Assembly (NCBI GenBank): GCA_017525225.1
Contig: JAFXTB010000143.1
Span: 1 to 36,769, forward strand
From: Kiritimatiellia bacterium
GTDB taxonomy: Bacteria > Verrucomicrobiota > Kiritimatiellia > RFP12 > UBA1067
DNA length: 36,769 nucleotides
Direction: 5' to 3'
Under the pieces are notes generated by a model. The model had not been told where the DNA came from. It saw only the letters and a list, made by a program, of their open reading frames with translations, and did not search any database. The number at the start of each line of letters is the position of its first letter. Within the stretch, counting starts at the first letter, position 1. Below are positions 23,675 to 30,262 of this stretch, piece after piece. The position numbers were made by a program, and so were the translations under genes.

Positions 23675-24019
23675 GTTTGCCGTCGCGACGTCAGGCCTTT
23701 CAGCTGTACAATACATGCCGTTCAGCTTTTTGTAAACCTGAAAGCGACCGGTGCAAAAGTGCTTGTTTACGATGACAATCCGTTCGTATGTGTCCTTGCC
23801 GTGACACTTCGGCTTGATATGATCCAAAATGATAAATCTATCCGGGTTGTGCTTGTCCATGTATGATATCGGCACTCCCATCGGCCCCGGATAGTCACTT
23901 GGTATCACGTCGCAGTACGGTACTTCGATTATTGGCCATATTCTCGCAATAATCGGTTGCGGTTCGTCGGTCATCGTCTGGCCGACAATGTGCCACGGTG
24001 TGGGATGTTCCGCCGACAT
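23672..24019 (-). CDS. Orphan C-terminal domain of an EcoRI-type adenine methylase
   Basis: 115 aa from ATG 24019 with GGAGG 7 bases upstream. The segment IIEVPYCDVIPSDYPGPMG followed by VPISYMDKHNP and F-x-IL corresponds to the conserved C-terminal part of EcoRI-family adenine methylases (PF13651), whose usual form is AIEV-x-K-x-x-DIP-x-DYDG-x-MGVPI-x-F-x-DKYNP. The catalytic NPPF part is missing and no upstream remnant in frame was found. It has its own ribosome binding site, so it looks like an expressed stand-alone domain and not mere debris. Confidence 0.7.
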   Translation of the reverse strand: MSAEHPTPWHIVGQTMTDEPQPIIARIWPIIEVPYCDVIPSDYPGPMGVPISYMDKHNPDRFIILDHIKPKCHGKDTYERIVIVNKHFCTGRFQVYKKLNGMYCTAERPDVATAN

Positions 24020-24020
24020 A

Positions 24021-24275
24021 TTAGAACGCCTCCGCCTTGCACAAGTCGCCGCGAAATTTCGGCCTGTTGGCCAGCCACCGCAAAAGCAGCCGGCAGGCCC
24101 GTATCGCGTCCACCTGGTCGAACTGGCACCATGCACTAACCATCTGCCGGTCGCCGTTCCACGCATGAACCGCCCAGCCGCCAATAACGCCATCTTCGCA
24201 AGTACGCGCCACGGCCGTAGCGTAATAATCGCCCATCCTAGCTCTTACCGCCTTATTTTGAATGTCCAGAATCAT
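24021..24275 (-). CDS. Hypothetical small protein
   Basis: 84 aa, Trp/Cys-containing alpha/beta protein: MGDYYATAVARTCEDGVIGGW, then a helix (VDAIRACRLLLRWLANRPKF). The layout suggests one compact domain, family not recognised. A run of seven G precedes the ATG by six bases and may serve as its ribosome binding site. It overlaps the end of the upstream gene by 23 bases. Confidence 0.6.
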   Translation of the reverse strand: MILDIQNKAVRARMGDYYATAVARTCEDGVIGGWAVHAWNGDRQMVSAWCQFDQVDAIRACRLLLRWLANRPKFRGDLCKAEAF

Positions 24276-24609
24276 TGCATACCCCCCCTATCCGCTCTTG
24301 TGAATCCGCCTGGAACCACTCGAACATACGCTTGTAATTCTGCGCCGTCTCGATCTGCCGACGCAGCACGTCCGCCCGATGACTTTCCGGATTGCACTCT
24401 TCACTCAGGCAACGCCGGAAATGCGCTATCGCCGCCGATATGAAAGCTATCGTCTGGATGAACATTTGCCGCACCAATATCGGCACGCCGCCACCGCCCA
24501 TGCCGGACGCCACCAGCGCGTTTATCCGCTTGCGTGCTTCCGCATACTTGCGCGTGGCGTGTTGCCACTCGACAAAGTAATCCTTGTGAGGGTCGCGTGT
24601 TTCCATCAT
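24253..24609 (-). CDS. Hypothetical helical protein
   Basis: 118 aa from ATG 24609 (or 24606), with GGAGGA upstream and a four-base overlap with the preceding gene. Mostly alpha-helical; a Gly-rich turn (GMGGGG) separates a charged helix from a hydrophobic one (VPILVRQMFIQTIAFISAAIA) that could be membrane-embedded. Function unknown. Confidence 0.65.
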   Translation of the reverse strand: MMETRDPHKDYFVEWQHATRKYAEARKRINALVASGMGGGGVPILVRQMFIQTIAFISAAIAHFRRCLSEECNPESHRADVLRRQIETAQNYKRMFEWFQADSQERIGGVCNDSGHSK

Positions 24610-24752
24610 CTCATCCTCCAGATTCCGCCGCCGCCTGGGTTCTTCACCGCGCGAAGCGTCGCGACGGCGACCACGCACTTGCGGCAGACGCGGCGTTCGC
24701 CTCGCTTCAGCTTGCGCCCGCAGACGGCGCACTTGGGATTCGTGTCGCTCAT
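24606..24752 (-). CDS. Mini zinc-finger protein
   Basis: 48 aa. CAVC and CRKC pairs (about 8-11 and 23-26) separated by a basic loop KRGER, a compact zinc ribbon. AAGGGACGG precedes ATG 24752, and the stop overlaps the next start. Possibly nucleic-acid binding. The frame is open further upstream, but that part would overlap the next small gene. Confidence 0.6.
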   Translation of the reverse strand: MSDTNPKCAVCGRKLKRGERRVCRKCVVAVATLRAVKNPGGGGIWRMR

Positions 24753-24895
24753 TTCGCCGTCCCTTCTATCCATGCGATATGGTCCAGGATGCGCGTGGCG
24801 GTGTCTCGGCATTCTCTGCCAAGGTCGCGTTCGCCCATGGCCTCCAGTTCGGTTGCCATTTTCAGCAACGATTCAACGTGGTCTGCTAGGCTCAC
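24749..24895 (-). CDS. Very small helical protein (48 aa)
   Basis: Starts with GTG 24895 directly after the module AAGGAGGCGCGGA and ends in ATGA overlap with the zinc-finger gene. The product is two amphipathic helices (SLADHVESLLKMATELEAMG and RDTATRILDHIAW). Strong ribosome binding site and overlaps on both ends support a real gene. Family unknown. Confidence 0.65.
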   Translation of the reverse strand: MSLADHVESLLKMATELEAMGERDLGRECRDTATRILDHIAWIEGTAK

Positions 24896-25062
24896 TCCGC
24901 GCCTCCTTCCTTCTCATCCTCGTGGTTCTGATGGGGTGTGACGACAACAACGGTTCCGTCACCGCACCATGCGTTGATTGTGTCACACAGTTCCCGCTCG
25001 TCAACACCTGGGACAAGTACGTCCAGCATGTGACGGTTCTCAATCCTCAAATCGTATTTCAC
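24892..25062 (-). CDS. Very small hypothetical protein (56 aa)
   Basis: GTG 25062 follows AAGGAGGCGCAGA; the GTGA at the end overlaps the next start. The product has a strand-helix-strand look (YDLRIENRHMLDVLV, ELCDTINAWC, GTVVVVTPH) and a charged tail ending EGGAE, made from the next gene's ribosome binding module. Not recognised. Confidence 0.65.
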   Translation of the reverse strand: MKYDLRIENRHMLDVLVPGVDERELCDTINAWCGDGTVVVVTPHQNHEDEKEGGAE

Positions 25063-25073
25063 TCTGCGCCTCC

Positions 25074-25253
25074 TTATTCCGTTTCTACGCCTATCTCGCA
25101 TCCGTTCCTGATGGCCTCTGCGATCTGCGCCTTGTTGATGGATTTAATCTTGCCTGGTAGCAGGATAACCCGCGCGCACACCTCGACCTTCGGGCGATCC
25201 GCTTCGGGATATTCGATGCTCTTGACCTCGATGTACTCTATCACTGCTTGCAT
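25074..25253 (-). CDS. Very small hypothetical protein (59 aa)
   Basis: ATG 25253 with GAGGGAAAG upstream; TAA at 25074. Sequence begins MQAVIEYIEVKSIEYPEAD and has a beta-hairpin then a helix (INKAQIAEAIRNG). Overlaps the upstream gene by 13 bases. Not recognised. Confidence 0.65.
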   Translation of the reverse strand: MQAVIEYIEVKSIEYPEADRPKVEVCARVILLPGKIKSINKAQIAEAIRNGCEIGVETE

Positions 25254-25405
25254 GGTTTCTTTCCCTCGCTTTCCTTGTTCAGGACAAAATCCATCTTTCG
25301 GACCACCTCGATGATTAGCCGGTCGAACAGCGCGCGCGTGTCGTTCGGCCTGTAGTCCGTCTCTACCGCCACAACATGGCGCTCGACATGTAGTGTGATT
25401 TTCAC
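25241..25405 (-). CDS. Very small hypothetical protein (54 aa)
   Basis: GTG 25405 (GTGA overlap with the upstream stop) with GAAAGCGAGG upstream. The product has a beta strand (VKITLHVERHVVAVETD) and a helix (RALFDRLIIEVVRKMDFVL). This start is preferred to the in-frame ATG at 25486, which lies inside the upstream gene. Function unknown. Confidence 0.6.
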   Translation of the reverse strand: MKITLHVERHVVAVETDYRPNDTRALFDRLIIEVVRKMDFVLNKESEGKKPCKQ

Positions 25406-25614
25406 TTCGTTACCTCGCTTTCCTGCCCTATGGTAATCCAGCCGTTTGTGGACATGATTAGGCTGTCGAACTGTTCCATGTGCCATTCGTGCACCTGTTG
25501 CTCGATACGATGTGGCCTAATCGGTGGGCAGCCTGCTATCACGCAGAAGCATGCCGCAATCATCCATATCGGCCACAATGCCATCGGGTCGAACTTCTTC
25601 TTCCTCCGTCTCAC
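25402..25614 (-). CDS. Small membrane protein or lipoprotein
   Basis: 70 aa from GTG 25614, with GAGGTGG upstream. A basic N-terminus (RRRKKKF) and hydrophobic stretch (MALWPIWMIAACFCVIAGC) give a type II signal with lipobox VIAGC; Cys29 could be lipidated, or the segment is a membrane anchor. The remainder is short and His-rich. It ends ESEVTK, the start of which is the next gene's ribosome binding site. Early-region membrane proteins are sometimes exclusion factors; there is no proof here. Confidence 0.6.
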   Translation of the reverse strand: MRRRKKKFDPMALWPIWMIAACFCVIAGCPPIRPHRIEQQVHEWHMEQFDSLIMSTNGWITIGQESEVTK

Positions 25615-25629
25615 TTCGCCACCTCGACT

Positions 25630-25950
25630 TCAATTTTGGGCCGTCCGGCCCGTAGTGTGTCGATGTCGGGACTCTCGTCCGTATTGCCCGACCGCCTCTT
25701 CCACTCGCCTATCGGCTTCTGCCCTAGTCTGCTCTAGCATCTGCACGGAAACCTCATGTAGAGTCTTCCATGCTTCCTTCTCCCGCTTCCACGCCGCCTC
25801 CAGGCGGTCCGCAATTCCTTCAATCGCATCGCAGACCACAAGCCCTTCAATGGTGGTAATACCTTTACTGATGGGCGTATTGCGATAACTCTGCGCCACC
25901 TTACGGATCCACGCCACGATGTCCGCAAGCGTCTCGTTCTCACTCGCCAT
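25630..25950 (-). CDS. Hypothetical coiled-coil protein
   Basis: 106 aa. N-terminal TLADIVAWIRKVA resembles the opening of phage proteins common in gut viromes; the rest is a long helix rich in Glu/Arg/Ala (about 50-95). ATG 25950 overlaps the upstream gene by 11 bases. No function assigned. Confidence 0.65.
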   Translation of the reverse strand: MASENETLADIVAWIRKVAQSYRNTPISKGITTIEGLVVCDAIEGIADRLEAAWKREKEAWKTLHEVSVQMLEQTRAEADRRVEEAVGQYGRESRHRHTTGRTAQN

Positions 25951-26284
25951 CGTCGGTCTCGCTTTCCTTGATTTTCACGATGAACGTCTCGCCTATGGAT
26001 GCCGTGTAGTATTCAACCTTGCTCGGCGGGTACGCCTTGCGGATCGTGCAGAATGGAATGTGGAGATTGCCGAGGAATATGAGCTGGATGTAGTCGCCGG
26101 TCGGCAGCGGGAAGTACTCCTTGATCTTACCCAGATTCCCGGCGTACTCGAAGTATGTCGTGTCATACTCCAGCAGTTCCTCCGGCGTGTAGCGGTCAAT
26201 GCGTAGGTGCTTGACGGCCAGCAGTTCCGCAGTTATCTGCCCGTGAAGTTTCGGGTAGTCGTGTGAGAATTTAATCGCTTTCAT
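25940..26284 (-). CDS. Hypothetical protein, possibly ASCH/PUA-like
   Basis: 114 aa from ATG 26284 with AGGAG nearby. Begins MKAIKFSHDYPKLHGQ and has a beta-barrel-like core (DYIQLIFLGNLHIPFCTIRKA, GETFIVKIKE). This alternation and the 'Y-x-KL' start loosely recall ASCH or PUA-like RNA-binding folds; a weak suggestion. Confidence 0.6.
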   Translation of the reverse strand: MKAIKFSHDYPKLHGQITAELLAVKHLRIDRYTPEELLEYDTTYFEYAGNLGKIKEYFPLPTGDYIQLIFLGNLHIPFCTIRKAYPPSKVEYYTASIGETFIVKIKESETDDGE

Positions 26285-26292
26285 TTTCGCTC

Positions 26293-26502
26293 CTAGTAGT
26301 TGTCGATTGCCCAGTCGTATATCGGACTTATTGCATCCAATGCCGCGACTACGGCCTGCCATGCCTTGCGCTCTTCTCCGGCCAATGCTTCATTGTCGGC
26401 CGCGTTTAAGGCATTGAAGGCCTTATGGGCGCTATTCAAATGACCATTTGCGATAACGATGTCCTGTGCGATGTCCTGTGCGATTTCTTTGATGTCATTC
26501 AT
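26293..26502 (-). CDS. Small helical protein
   Basis: 69 aa with AAGAGGAAAC before the ATG. Helical throughout, with a repeated IAQDIAQDI at the start (a 12-base duplication: tcctgtgcgatg twice) and an Ala-rich helix. It overlaps the stop of the next gene upstream by four bases. Not recognised. Confidence 0.6.
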   Translation of the reverse strand: MNDIKEIAQDIAQDIVIANGHLNSAHKAFNALNAADNEALAGEERKAWQAVVAALDAISPIYDWAIDNY

Positions 26503-27053
26503 TTGTTTCCTCTTTCGTAGCCGATCTGCGTGAATATCTCGGATCTCTTGATTCCTGCCGAAAGCGAGAGGGCCTCGTCGTATTCCTTCTCCTCTTTAGG
26601 CGTAGGTGGTGGGCTTTTCGGATCAAACGGCATGAGCAGGTCGTTCGCCATCAGGAACGCCGTATAGAAGGCTCGCTGCTGCCGCTTGTAGTCCGCGCAA
26701 AGCACGGAGTGTTTCGTCGTCAGTTCAAGCCATTCCATTTCGGTGCATGTCGTGTTGCACTTCAAACGGTCGCGTCTGTTTGAGTACAGGATCAGTTCGT
26801 CCGCATCCCTGCTGCCGTATTTCTCGAGCCGAAGCAGCCCCATCAGCTGGCCGAATAGTCGCCTCTGCCATACGGCTGAAAATCTGATCTCATAATGCCG
26901 TTTCGTTTCGTTGCCGAGAACGTCGAGCGAGATTCCGTACTTGGCGGCCAGCTCCTCGATCAAACGGTTTGCCGTTTCCCGTTCGCCGCCTTCGCCTCTT
27001 TCCGCCAGGGCCTTCATCTTGACGGGCTTTTCCTTCAGGTCCTCGAGGTTCAT
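26499..27053 (-). CDS. DUF2786-like protein
   Basis: 184 aa. The N-terminal half (KMKALAERGEGGERETANRL with ELAAKYGISLD) matches the pattern of DUF2786 proteins, in which a helical hairpin with E-x-x-A-A and a 'kyGi' end is followed by a second domain (RRLFGQLMGLLRLEKYG). Such proteins occur in many phages; role unknown. It overlaps genes on both sides by four bases. Confidence 0.65.
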   Translation of the reverse strand: MNLEDLKEKPVKMKALAERGEGGERETANRLIEELAAKYGISLDVLGNETKRHYEIRFSAVWQRRLFGQLMGLLRLEKYGSRDADELILYSNRRDRLKCNTTCTEMEWLELTTKHSVLCADYKRQQRAFYTAFLMANDLLMPFDPKSPPPTPKEEKEYDEALSLSAGIKRSEIFTQIGYERGNK

Positions 27054-27385
27054 TTCATCCTCTCTTCCTGTTGCGGGTCGTCGATAATGAGGAAGTCCGG
27101 ACGCGGCCAGTCCGGACGCGGCTGCATGATAGATGCGGCGAGGCCGCCGATGAATATGTCCGAGCGATCAGGGTCGCTGATCTCGTGGCAGTAGAGCCGG
27201 CCGAAGATCTTGAGGTCTATGCGGCACCGCTCGCGGCTGATGTCGATGCGTGCGTGCGGCGTGTTGTCGTCCTTGCCGATGCGGCTGATGACGACTTCCG
27301 CGAAGTCGGCCATGAATGCAGCCGAGCGGTTCGGGTAGTCGCGCGCTTCCTTGCGGATGGTTTCTATCGCTTCTTCTTTTGTCAT
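27050..27385 (-). CDS. Mini-terminase: TerL-derived fragment fusion
   Basis: 111 aa. The first ~42 residues are unrelated to TerL. Then ISRERCRIDLKIFGRLYC matches TerL LRERCRYDLELFGWYYC (about 42-58), and at the end RPDFLIIDDPQQE matches TerL RPDFLLFDDPQTQ, the Walker B. The TerL stretch between them, including Walker A, is absent. Bases around 27076-27105 are closely similar to 22678-22710 of terL. It therefore looks like a terL copy with an internal deletion, kept as a coupled gene with four-base overlap to its neighbour. It cannot be an active ATPase. A role as terminase regulator or decoy is possible, as is a decaying remnant. Confidence 0.75.
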   Translation of the reverse strand: MTKEEAIETIRKEARDYPNRSAAFMADFAEVVISRIGKDDNTPHARIDISRERCRIDLKIFGRLYCHEISDPDRSDIFIGGLAASIMQPRPDWPRPDFLIIDDPQQEERMK

Positions 27386-27389
27386 GGTT

Positions 27390-27539
27390 TTATCCTTTCA
27401 TGAATACGGTTGCCAGCGTTATCTGTCCGGCGGCGGCCCAGTACCACGACCGTGCGTAGTCGTGGTACCAGACGCAGATCACCGCTTCGACGAAGTCGAA
27501 CGCCGCCAGGCAGATCGGTATGATGTGCCGCGCGTCCAT
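27390..27539 (-). CDS. Small two-span membrane protein (49 aa)
   Basis: ATG 27539 has GAGGAGGAAGG upstream and an ATGA overlap with the PcfJ gene's stop. Two hydrophobic stretches (HIIPICLAAFDFVEAVICVW and YWAAAGQITLATVFM) surround a short WYHDYARSWYW turn. The turn is encoded by a perfect inverted repeat. Function unknown. Confidence 0.65.
   Translation of the reverse strand: MDARHIIPICLAAFDFVEAVICVWYHDYARSWYWAAAGQITLATVFMKG
27441..27468. promoter_or_regulatory. Perfect inverted repeat inside the 49-aa gene
   Basis: GTACCACGAC (27441-27450) and GTCGTGGTAC (27459-27468) with an 8-base loop. The size is fit for an RNA hairpin or protein binding site. No T-run follows, so it is not a standard terminator. 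Confidence 0.5.
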
Positions 27540-29086
27540 CAGGCCGCCTTCCTCCTCGGCACTTTGAACAGTCCGGCCTTACGATGCCGCTTGTGTTCCT
27601 CCTTAAGGAACGCCGCGATCCGAGCCGCGAACTCGCGCACTTCTTCGGGCGGTGTTGTATTGCCTTTGAGATAGCATTGGCTCACGCGCCAGTTCCTGCG
27701 GTCGATCTCGATGTCGCAGTAGCTCTTCCCTCCGAGGCCCAGCATCACGATCAGCCTGTCACCCTCGACGATGCCGCGCCCGTAGGTGCCGTTGCCGACG
27801 CAGTTGCCCATTCGCCGACCCTCGGCGCGAAGCTCCTCCTGCGTCTTCGCCAGGACGAGCGTGTAGCCGCATCCCCTGAGCGTCGCCGTGCGCCGCAGCG
27901 ACTTCTGGAACGCCTCGATCTCCTCGAAGCGCACCTTCATCGTCTTTGCGATCCATTCCCTCTCGGCCTTTTCCTTCGCCTTGCAGCGCTTCTTCTCGGC
28001 CCGTTCGCGTATTTCCTCCAGCCGCGCACACTCGCGTTCCAGCTCTTCCAAACGCGCCATGAACGCCTTGCGGCCGCCGCGCGTCGGAGGGTAGAGGGTG
28101 CCGTCGTTCTTGAGGTCAAGCCCGGCGTCGAAGGCGTGCTGGATGTATCGCCCGTACTCGTAGCCGTCCACATGCCATTTCTTCAGCAGCCCCGCGAGCC
28201 GTTCGTAGTCGAGTTTGAGCTTGACGCCGGCACGGTCATGCCTGGGATATTTAAGATGCCAGCGCATGCTGTCCAGCTCGTGGGAAAGGTTACGTACGAC
28301 GATTTCGTAATGATGGCGCGCATCTTCCAGCGTCGTGTCGTGCCGTGCCGCCCAAAGGACGTACTTGATCGGCAGATGGCTGTGTTTCCGCAGCATCGCC
28401 ATGTTGTCCTTCGCCCATTGGAATATGCGTTTTTGCTTCAGCGCCTTCAGCCCGGCCGGGTTTATGAAGCAGTAAAGCCCGCACTTCGCCAGCAGCTCGA
28501 CCTTCGGCTCCCAACGGTAGAGCGCAAGCCACTCCATCAGACCTGTGTGGCATGGCACGTCGTCGTCGTACTGGCAGTATTGGTACCGTGTTCCCTCCAG
28601 CGCCTGTGGGTTCACGGTTTCGTCGAATGTGCGGTTGAATCCAGGGCGGCCATGCTTGAAGTCCATGTGGTAGGACCGGTCGTCAACCCGCCTCCCTATC
28701 CGGAACTTCTCGCCCGCGCGCGGCTTCCGCTTGCGGTAGTCGCTTTTCGCCCACCTGACCGTCCATCCTGCAATCCCGTGATAGGACAAGTCGCGGTATT
28801 CCTGCCAGCCTGTTTCCGGACGCATCCACATGACTTCCTTGACGATCGGCACGTAGTTCACGTCCAGACGCACGGCCACGTTCACGATGCAGACCTCTTT
28901 CTTCGTCGGCTTGTCGAAACCTAACACCTCTGCAAGGCTTTTTTCCTTGCTTTCGCATGGCACGATGTAGTTGTACCTGATCGTCCGCCGGTTGAATTCC
29001 TTCAGCCGGTCGATGCGCCGGGCGCATTCCCTGTACTGGCGGTCGAACTCCACCACTTCCGCTATCTGTTCATCCGTAAGCATCAT
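27539..29086 (-). CDS. PcfJ-like protein
   Basis: 515 aa. The C-terminal ~92 residues contain the hallmark of PcfJ proteins (PF14284): RRMGNCVGNGTYG followed by DRLIVMLGLGGKSYCDIEID and an Arg/Trp strand. The N-terminal half is rich in Tyr/Arg/Trp and a coiled coil spans about 350-410. PcfJ was named in enterococcal plasmid pCF10 and is widespread in gut phages and elements; its biochemical role is not settled. Its usual partner PcfK is nearby at 29700-30260. The start at 29086 follows GAAAGCGAGGTG. Confidence 0.85.
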   Translation of the reverse strand: MMLTDEQIAEVVEFDRQYRECARRIDRLKEFNRRTIRYNYIVPCESKEKSLAEVLGFDKPTKKEVCIVNVAVRLDVNYVPIVKEVMWMRPETGWQEYRDLSYHGIAGWTVRWAKSDYRKRKPRAGEKFRIGRRVDDRSYHMDFKHGRPGFNRTFDETVNPQALEGTRYQYCQYDDDVPCHTGLMEWLALYRWEPKVELLAKCGLYCFINPAGLKALKQKRIFQWAKDNMAMLRKHSHLPIKYVLWAARHDTTLEDARHHYEIVVRNLSHELDSMRWHLKYPRHDRAGVKLKLDYERLAGLLKKWHVDGYEYGRYIQHAFDAGLDLKNDGTLYPPTRGGRKAFMARLEELERECARLEEIRERAEKKRCKAKEKAEREWIAKTMKVRFEEIEAFQKSLRRTATLRGCGYTLVLAKTQEELRAEGRRMGNCVGNGTYGRGIVEGDRLIVMLGLGGKSYCDIEIDRRNWRVSQCYLKGNTTPPEEVREFAARIAAFLKEEHKRHRKAGLFKVPRRKAA

Positions 29087-29098
29087 TCCACCTCGCTT

Positions 29099-29515
29099 TC
29101 ATCGCTGATAAAGAGCATGTGCCGGCTTCTCCGGAACCTGCTCGTTTTGAAGTACCACTCGCTCGCCGATAAACAACACATATCGGTTCTTCGGGAACTC
29201 GCCCAGCTCTTTGGCCCGCACTGGAACATTCGCTCCGAGGAACAGATATACCGCGCCCTCGTCACGACCGGCAATGAAAGCCATCCTTGGCGAGAATCTT
29301 CCATATCCGTTCTGGAACTCTATGACTGGCGTCTTGCCTTCGCACATACGCTTCTCCCAGTTCTCGATGCGCTTCTCCCAGTACGGCGTCGCCTCGCGGA
29401 ACTCGACCTTCTTCACGCCGGAGTCGATCATCCTGTACCAGTGGCTCTTCAGTCCAAGGTGCAGGACGGCGCACTCGCTTCGCTTCAGCCTTCTGTTCTG
29501 CGCCCCAGGTATCAT
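29099..29515 (-). CDS. ASCH domain-like protein
   Basis: 138 aa from ATG 29515. LHLGLKSHWYRMIDSGVKK (about 20-38), then VEFREATPYWEKRI, match the ASCH pattern in which a 'W-x-x-M-I-x-SG-x-K-x-x-E-x-R' helix leads a PUA-like barrel; a Gly-rich FQNGYG strand follows. ASCH proteins bind RNA or modified nucleotides, and phages often carry them near nucleotide or replication genes. It overlaps the upstream gene by four bases. Confidence 0.75.
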   Translation of the reverse strand: MIPGAQNRRLKRSECAVLHLGLKSHWYRMIDSGVKKVEFREATPYWEKRIENWEKRMCEGKTPVIEFQNGYGRFSPRMAFIAGRDEGAVYLFLGANVPVRAKELGEFPKNRYVLFIGERVVLQNEQVPEKPAHALYQR

Positions 29516-29703
29516 TTCCCACCGCCTTTCACTACGTCGAATCCGTCGGCCATGAAGCATCCGCCGCCGCATTCAAGCCATACCATCGGCTTTTTGCAGC
29601 TCGGAATGTTGCCGACGAACTTCACGGTTTGTACCGTCTCGCCGAATTTGCGCTGAATGTCGGCGTACTTGCCATTGCTTTTCACCTTGTCGCCTTCTTT
29701 CAT
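29512..29703 (-). CDS. Small beta-barrel-like protein
   Basis: 63 aa. Starts MKEGDKVKSNGKYADIQRKF and has a VQTVKFVGNI strand, a pattern like SH3-type barrels; includes a GGGCFM motif. Ribosome binding site GAAAGCGAGGTG lies inside the end of the upstream gene. Function unknown. Confidence 0.65.
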   Translation of the reverse strand: MKEGDKVKSNGKYADIQRKFGETVQTVKFVGNIPSCKKPMVWLECGGGCFMADGFDVVKGGGK

Positions 29704-30260
29704 CCCTGCACCTCGCTTTCCTGTTCTGTGCGCGGCGATACATCGCCGCGTCCCTCGCCGCCGACCGCCGGCGTTTCCAGCATCTCGAAGAAGAAGCCCT
29801 GCTGGAACTTCGGCTTCTTCGCCTTGGGTTTCGCTGCCTTCGCTTTAGCCTTCGCCTTCTCCTTCCGAATTTCGGACGGCGTCTCGGCTGGTTTCTTTGG
29901 CTTGGCCTTCTTCGGCTTGGGCTTGTCAATCTGCGGATTCGGTTCCTGCTTGGCGGACGTGCCGTTCCAGTCCTTCGGCACGTCCTCGAACCAGTGCATG
30001 GCGATTGCGTAGATCGCCGCCGGGTCGATATGGCCTTCCTTTCCGCCGAGCGCCTTGCGCGCCACGGCCTCGATGAACGTCCAGCATCCCTTGGCGGTCT
30101 TGCCCTCCGCCTTGACGCGCGCCTTCAGGTCGTCCGAGGCGTTCTTGTCGAAGTATGCCTGGATCGCGGCGACCGGGTCCGATGGGTCGAGGTCGGCGGC
30201 GTTCTTGATGAACGTCTCGTATGCCTCGGCCACGTAGTCCTTTCTGGTTTCGTCGGCCAT
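29700..30260 (-). CDS. PcfK-like protein with basic tail
   Basis: 186 aa from ATG 30260. CWTFIEAVARKALGG followed by AIYAIAMHWFEDV matches PcfK-like proteins (PF14058), which carry 'C-W-x-Y/F-I' and an H-x-x-x-D/E segment. Residues 110-155 form a Lys/Ala/Pro-rich, histone-H1-like tail, suggesting DNA binding. It ends ESEVQG, coded by the next gene's ribosome binding module. PcfK and PcfJ are usually found together. Confidence 0.8.
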   Translation of the reverse strand: MADETRKDYVAEAYETFIKNAADLDPSDPVAAIQAYFDKNASDDLKARVKAEGKTAKGCWTFIEAVARKALGGKEGHIDPAAIYAIAMHWFEDVPKDWNGTSAKQEPNPQIDKPKPKKAKPKKPAETPSEIRKEKAKAKAKAAKPKAKKPKFQQGFFFEMLETPAVGGEGRGDVSPRTEQESEVQG

Positions 30261-30262
30261 GG

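Noticed and set aside
19590-24019. The putative methylase and the EcoRI-type C-terminal fragment as halves of one broken gene
   Set aside because: The genes are separated by terL and three other intact genes, the 19590-20390 protein appears complete, and the fragment has its own ribosome binding site.
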